Positions 60,462 through 64,000 of a DNA stretch of 64,000 nucleotides are shown here, one piece after another. The position numbers and the translations under genes were made by a program. Each line of letters opens with the position of its first letter. The stretch's first letter is position 1. Below the pieces are notes generated by a model. It was not told where the DNA came from. It saw only the letters and a program-made list of their open reading frames with translations, and ran no database searches. Source of the DNA: Clostridiales bacterium. GTDB taxonomy: Bacteria; Bacillota; Clostridia; Christensenellales; Aristaeellaceae. Location: assembly GCA_017569285.1 (NCBI GenBank), contig CP069419.1, forward strand, positions 2,666,001 to 2,730,000. The letters are read 5' to 3'.

Positions 60462-61595
60462 TTACAACCCGGCGATGAACTTTTCCATGCGGTTCGCGCT
60501 TTCCTTCTGCATGGTAGCGGTGACGTGTGCGTAGCGATCCAGCGTGAATGCCGAGGAGTAATGCCCGGCGTTCTGCTGGATCGTTTTTACGTCATCCCCC
60601 GCCATAATGGAACTTACCACATAAGTGTGTCTCAGATCATGGAAGCGATGGGCGTCGATGCCCGCTGCCACCAGGATCTTGTGAAGAATCTTCCATGCGG
60701 TCGGCTGGGACAGGTGGCTGCCATCCGGATGCGTGAACACCAGGTTGGGGAAGCCGCCATTGTTCCATGCCGGCCCCAGCGCTTTCCGCTGTGCTTCCTG
60801 TTCTTCCTTGTGCTTCTTCAGCACCTGGAAGACCGTAGGAGCGGGAGCGATCGTGCGGGGCTTGCTGTTCTTCGGTGTCGCAAACCGGAAGACTTCGCCT
60901 TTCTTTCTCGGCTGAGCCAGCTGCTTGGTGACCCGAATCAGACCGTTCTCAAAGTCCACAGAATCCCAGGTCAGCCCCAGCAGCTCGCCGGACCGCAATC
61001 CGGTGAAGATTGCGGTCACGATGAGCGCTTCATGCTCGTGGCCTTTCAGAAAGGCCAGCAGCTTGGACAGTTCCGGCGTATCCAGCGGATGAATCTCCGC
61101 TTGTTCGATCCGGGGCAGGATACAGTTGCTGGATGGATTCTTGCTCAGATAGCCGATCCTCACTGCCACATCCAGTGCCTTATGCAGGCAGCCGTGAATG
61201 TTTTTGATGGATTTCGGACTGAGCCCTTCCTCACGTTTTTTATTGTAGAGACGCTGGATCATGGGCGTCCGGAGTGCCGACAGCTTGACGTCTCCGAGCG
61301 CGGGGATAATGTGTACCCGAATCTGCATTTCGTAAGTATCCGCAGTGCCCAGTTTCACATTCCCCAGGTAGTCGCGGTGCCACATGGTCAGCCATTGGCC
61401 GAGGGTCAGGCCGCTGTCCTCTCTGAAATCACCATGGTCGATGGTGACGGAGACTTCGGTCAGCTTCTTCCGGACTTCCACCTGGGTTCTGCCATAGACC
61501 GAATGCCGTTTTCCATCGGCACAGTATCGGGCTTCCCAGCTTCCGTCAGCCCGTTTTCTGATGGTTCCTTCGCCGTTAGCACGCTTTCTTGCCAT
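60462..61595 (-). CDS. int: Tyrosine-type site-specific integrase
   Basis: A 377-residue phage/ICE integrase. It has an N-terminal AP2-like arm-binding domain (about 1-55, NGEGTIRKRADGSWEARY), a SAM-like core-binding domain (about 64-150) and a catalytic domain with Arg201 (GLRSGELLGL), Lys near 242-244, His319 and Arg322 (HDLRHT), His345 and the nucleophile Tyr355 (LDRYAH). It should recombine the element with the tRNA-Leu site. Its start lies 20 bases inside the excisionase-like gene, so the two are coupled. Confidence 0.95.
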   Translation of the reverse strand: MARKRANGEGTIRKRADGSWEARYCADGKRHSVYGRTQVEVRKKLTEVSVTIDHGDFREDSGLTLGQWLTMWHRDYLGNVKLGTADTYEMQIRVHIIPALGDVKLSALRTPMIQRLYNKKREEGLSPKSIKNIHGCLHKALDVAVRIGYLSKNPSSNCILPRIEQAEIHPLDTPELSKLLAFLKGHEHEALIVTAIFTGLRSGELLGLTWDSVDFENGLIRVTKQLAQPRKKGEVFRFATPKNSKPRTIAPAPTVFQVLKKHKEEQEAQRKALGPAWNNGGFPNLVFTHPDGSHLSQPTAWKILHKILVAAGIDAHRFHDLRHTYVVSSIMAGDDVKTIQQNAGHYSSAFTLDRYAHVTATMQKESANRMEKFIAGL

Positions 61596-61902
61596 TCGTA
61601 TCTCCTTCCGACAGCCAGTCCATGAGCGCCTGGCGGGCGATCACAATCTTCTTTCCCACGTGGATGGATGGAATCTCATTGCTGTGAATGAGCTCATACA
61701 TCTTCGGCTTGCTGATCCCGATCAGCTCGGCGGCTTCCCGGACGGACAATGTCATTTTCGTGCCCGGCGATGATTGCTGAGATGTGCTGTTGTCAAGGTG
61801 CTCCGGCTCCCGAGCGGGAGCGCTTTGATTATTCAGAGCGTTGAGCGCTGCCTCAACGACCTGAATAACCTCATCTTTAGTATAAAGCCTGTTTCTCATC
61901 AT
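61576..61902 (-). CDS. Excisionase-like helix-turn-helix protein
   Basis: A 108-residue DNA-binding protein. After a Ser/Pro-rich N-terminal part, residues about 49-95 form a MerR/excisionase-type winged helix (LSVREAAELIGISKPKMYEL, then IPSIHVGKKIVIARQALMDWL). The ATG at 61902 has GAAAGGA 8 bases upstream; an in-frame GTG at 61920 is less well placed. The 20-base overlap with the integrase gene suits an Xis or recombination-directionality role. A general regulator is also possible. Confidence 0.82.
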   Translation of the reverse strand: MMRNRLYTKDEVIQVVEAALNALNNQSAPAREPEHLDNSTSQQSSPGTKMTLSVREAAELIGISKPKMYELIHSNEIPSIHVGKKIVIARQALMDWLSEGDTNGKKAC

Positions 61903-61970
61903 TTCAATATCCTTTCGCACTTTAAAGTGATAAAAAGTTGTAAACTTTCTTCTGTTTGATTGCTCCTGCC

Positions 61971-62113
61971 GTTTTGTTACCGGTTTAGAACCCCATTTTT
62001 GATGGGGACGATATATTTATCGTTCACCTTCAAAATTGCCCTTTTTCGTGCCCGGAACCCCTTGAAAAATAAGGACTTTTTCTTTCCTAAAGCGTTTCAA
62101 CCGGTAACAAAAC
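61971..62113. repeat. 15-bp inverted repeat pair
   Basis: GTTTTGTTACCGGTT (61971-61985) and its exact complement AACCGGTAACAAAAC (62099-62113) are 113 bases apart. Each contains the palindrome-like AACCGGTT/ACCGGT core. Confidence 0.85.
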
Positions 62114-62170
62114 TTGTTTGATTTCTGTGAAAACTCATAATGCATAGAAGCGCTTTTTCCCCGTTTTGAT

Positions 62171-62239
62171 GCGTCCATGCGTCCGGTGATCGTGGCTCAG
62201 GGGTGGTCTTTCTCCTTTGGCGTCCGGACGCATGGACGC
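62171..62239. repeat. 16-bp inverted repeat pair
   Basis: GCGTCCATGCGTCCGG (62171-62186) and CCGGACGCATGGACGC (62224-62239) are perfect complements with a 37-base spacer. Each arm also contains tandem GCGTCC units. TTTATTT follows on the plus strand. Confidence 0.85.
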
Positions 62240-62261
62240 TTTATTTGGGGCAAAAGTTGCT

Positions 62262-63638
62262 TTATGCATCTTTGAACGAGTTGTCGTCAGGATCAACCTT
62301 CTGCCATCCACCTTGCATGTAACCAGACGGGCTGATGATGGATCCGATCCCCCTGAAGCCTCTCACCTCGCGTCCCGCACTGTTGGTGAGATGGGTGGTG
62401 TACCGGATGTCAAGCTTCTCCTCATTGGCGCTCAGGTATTCCACAAACGTCTTTCGCTTCATAGGCGGGTAGGCGTTTTCATCGCACCAGGTACAGTACA
62501 CGGCATACAGATCCTTGGAGCTGATGGAGCGTTCCGGATCGCGGACAATGTACCCCTTCGACTCCAGGAACAGCTCAATGTTGTTGGCGTCCTTCTTCAC
62601 CATCTCCCGGTTCAGCTTCGCCCGACCGCTCTCTGTGAATTGGAAATTGTTCTTCACCAGCCGCAGCAATCCCGCCATAGCCCAGAGGAAGATGCCCTCC
62701 ATTTCTTCGCAGAGCTTTTCCGAAAGGTTGGGATCATCGATTCTGTCCGGTGGCTTTCGCTTCGTCGTCAGGATCAGCTGCCGGCGGAAGAAACCATCGC
62801 TCCGATCATAGAGGGAAACCAGATCGCCGTTGGAGAAGGCCAGGATGCGGGCATACATGAAGCCCTGATAGCTCTGCTTGCCCTTCCGTTCCAAATCCAT
62901 TTTTCCTTTCGCCGTGACAATCGCTTTGATGTAGTTCGTCTGCTTCAGCGCTTCCAGCCGCATGTCGTCGTCGATCATCAGGTGAATGTGCTCCAGATCG
63001 GCACGGGCGAATGGGTTTTCAGAAATCTTTCCGACGCTTCCGTCCTTCGCGTTGGGGCCGAACATCCGGGACAGCACATGGCCGATCTGACTCTTGCCTT
63101 CACCGCCGCTGCCCTTGATCACCATCATCTTCTGTCCGGCGTTGCTGGGGATCAGGCAGTATCCGATGAACTCCTGAAGCGTGGGAATGTCTTCCGGCCA
63201 GAACAGCTCTGACAGAAATCTCAGCCAACGCTCCGGCTTATTCACTTTCGGATTGAACCGAACAGGGAACCGGCTGCGGACAATTTCATTCTTCGCTTCG
63301 ATGAAGCTGCCGTCCAGAAACACCGTGCCATTCTGGACATGAACCCGATCTGTCTGCGGCAGCAAGCCTGTCACCTGGGCTTTGATGCGAAGATCCTTCA
63401 TGATGTCATCCACCTTTTTGCTCATCCCAGTGACGATGAAAGGCTCCAGCTGCTGATAAATGGTTTGGCGCATGGCGTTCTCATCGGTGACCCTTCCCGC
63501 TGGGGTGAAGAAGGAATTCTCGGTGTAGGCCAGATGGTGCCGCTCCAGAAATTCACGGCAGAAGATGGGCTCATTGATTGTTTTCCCCGTGAACCATTCC
63601 GGCCAGGTATCAAGCCGCTCGATCTTTTTCTGGGCCAT
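62262..63638 (-). CDS. Phage/plasmid primase-helicase, P4/D5 family
   Basis: A 458-residue replication protein with the D5-like N-terminal domain and an SF3 helicase core: Walker A GSGGEGKSQIG (176-186), an acidic Walker B region (HLMIDDDMR) and a sensor region (YARILAFSNGDLVSLYDRSD). It probably opens the element origin. The C-terminal part (about 350-430, SSKDLYAVYCTWCDENAYPP) is the winged-helix tail usual in the family. The ATG has AGGAGGTGA 6 bases upstream. It overlaps the upstream gene by 29 bases. Confidence 0.92.
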   Translation of the reverse strand: MAQKKIERLDTWPEWFTGKTINEPIFCREFLERHHLAYTENSFFTPAGRVTDENAMRQTIYQQLEPFIVTGMSKKVDDIMKDLRIKAQVTGLLPQTDRVHVQNGTVFLDGSFIEAKNEIVRSRFPVRFNPKVNKPERWLRFLSELFWPEDIPTLQEFIGYCLIPSNAGQKMMVIKGSGGEGKSQIGHVLSRMFGPNAKDGSVGKISENPFARADLEHIHLMIDDDMRLEALKQTNYIKAIVTAKGKMDLERKGKQSYQGFMYARILAFSNGDLVSLYDRSDGFFRRQLILTTKRKPPDRIDDPNLSEKLCEEMEGIFLWAMAGLLRLVKNNFQFTESGRAKLNREMVKKDANNIELFLESKGYIVRDPERSISSKDLYAVYCTWCDENAYPPMKRKTFVEYLSANEEKLDIRYTTHLTNSAGREVRGFRGIGSIISPSGYMQGGWQKVDPDDNSFKDA

Positions 63639-64000
63639 CGTTCATCACCTCCTGACATCCTTCGTTGAGGAGCTCTTCAATTTTTGCAACAGCGTCTGTG
63701 CTCCTGATGTGATCCATGACCTCTTTTCGTTCGTCCGGGTCAGATGAAAACAGACGATCAATGGCATCGCTCAGGGGTGGCAAGTGATGAACAGCGTGCA
63801 CGAATCGGTCATCCCAGTTTTCATCTTCGGGATCAGAGGGAACGAACTCTTCCTTCCATTTCTCCAGGAGCCGCTCGTACTCGATCAACACTTTGAGCAC
63901 GCGCTGCTCCTCTTTTCTTTCGATCACGGCTGCAGGCAGCTTCGGGATCGGCGCGCTTTGCACCGGCGGCAACGGCTGAATGTTGAAATCATTCGCCAGC
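63610..64000 (-). CDS. Element protein, C-terminal part (cut by window edge)
   Basis: The reading frame is open to the right edge, so this is the end of a longer protein; about 130 residues are visible. They are helical and charged (RKEEQRVLKVLIEYERLLEK, HHLPPLSDAIDRLFSSDPDE). A TTG at 63972 could start a 120-residue protein but has no good ribosome-binding site. The position just before a primase-helicase, with overlap, suggests the end of a CHC2/toprim-type primase. That is a guess from context and a loose resemblance. Confidence 0.5.
   Translation of the reverse strand, partial: LANDFNIQPLPPVQSAPIPKLPAAVIERKEEQRVLKVLIEYERLLEKWKEEFVPSDPEDENWDDRFVHAVHHLPPLSDAIDRLFSSDPDERKEVMDHIRSTDAVAKIEELLNEGCQEVMNDGPEKDRAA

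Larger units (their letters stand above)
61903..62261. other. Non-coding stretch of the element with two long inverted repeats
   Basis: About 360 bases with no supported gene. They are AT-rich compared with the surroundings and hold the two inverted repeats listed separately. They lie between the primase end and the excisionase-like start, a position suited to a replication origin, an operator or a promoter region for xis-int. Confidence 0.6.
60300..64000. mobile_element. Integrative element inserted at tRNA-Leu (left part)
   Basis: Integrase, excisionase-like protein, primase/SF3 helicase and one further gene all read leftward from the tRNA. Codon use and base composition look less GC-rich than in the core genome to the left, most clearly at 61900-62160. 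This fits a small conjugative or mobilisable element, phage satellite or prophage. No capsid, tail, relaxase or conjugation gene is visible, and the right end is outside the window. Confidence 0.82.

Noticed and set aside
61971-62239. A CRISPR array or insertion sequence suggested by the repeats
   Set aside because: There are only two inverted pairs, with no regular direct repeats, no spacers and no transposase.

Overview
The window looks like a GC-rich Clostridia-type member of the Bacillota, probably from a gut or rumen habitat. The evidence is a Firmicutes-style T-box and TPP riboswitch, strong AGGAGG ribosome-binding sites, a zinc-type S14, a zinc-LID adenylate kinase, a long-form HPF, YesM/YesN-type sensors, and two GH94 disaccharide phosphorylases. 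A Christensenellales/Aristaeellaceae-like lineage is my best guess but is not proven by the sequence. Nearly all of it is densely packed chromosomal DNA. Only the last ~3.7 kb is accessory.

Layout. 1-430: start of a sodium:solute symporter on the minus strand behind a T-box leader. 485-1338: TPP riboswitch and thiT. 1441-2750: DUF3048 protein. 2886-8010: response regulator, histidine kinase, GerMN lipoprotein and HtrA protease, with a tandem 11-bp repeat at the htrA promoter. 8171-11089: prs, rpiB, azlC and azlD. 11166-22498: an apparently unbroken ~11-kb unit of parA, parB, a sugar transferase, a split transketolase, licD, a WalJ-like hydrolase, an ABC-F protein and a four-gene O-acylation module. 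22739-35672: the S10/spc ribosomal operon with secY, adk, map, a KOW protein, infA and rpmJ, ending at a terminator with no alpha operon behind it. 35696-41461: a small membrane protein, uvrC, a hypothetical protein, a PepV-type dipeptidase and an unusual ABC-F protein.

41540-56783 is a carbohydrate region. It holds cellobiose phosphorylase, a convergent ABC sugar importer (two permeases and a binding protein), nagA, N,N'-diacetylchitobiose phosphorylase, a sugar-phosphate mutase, and a sensor kinase / binding protein / AraC-type regulator triplet. Together chbP, the mutase and nagA would take (GlcNAc)2 to GlcNAc plus GlcNAc-1-P, then GlcNAc-6-P, then GlcN-6-P. The triplet beside them is the likely sensor.

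56784-59469 holds hpf, a small Cys-rich protein, a COG2426 membrane protein and a DUF368 (PopT-type) undecaprenyl-phosphate translocase. 59648-60321 is a seven-tRNA array (Pro, Glu, Ile2/Met, Asp, Thr, Tyr, Leu). An integrative element begins at the tRNA-Leu 3' end: tyrosine integrase, excisionase-like protein, a non-coding stretch with two long inverted repeats, a primase/SF3 helicase, and a protein cut by the window edge. No CRISPR array, rRNA or insertion sequence is visible.
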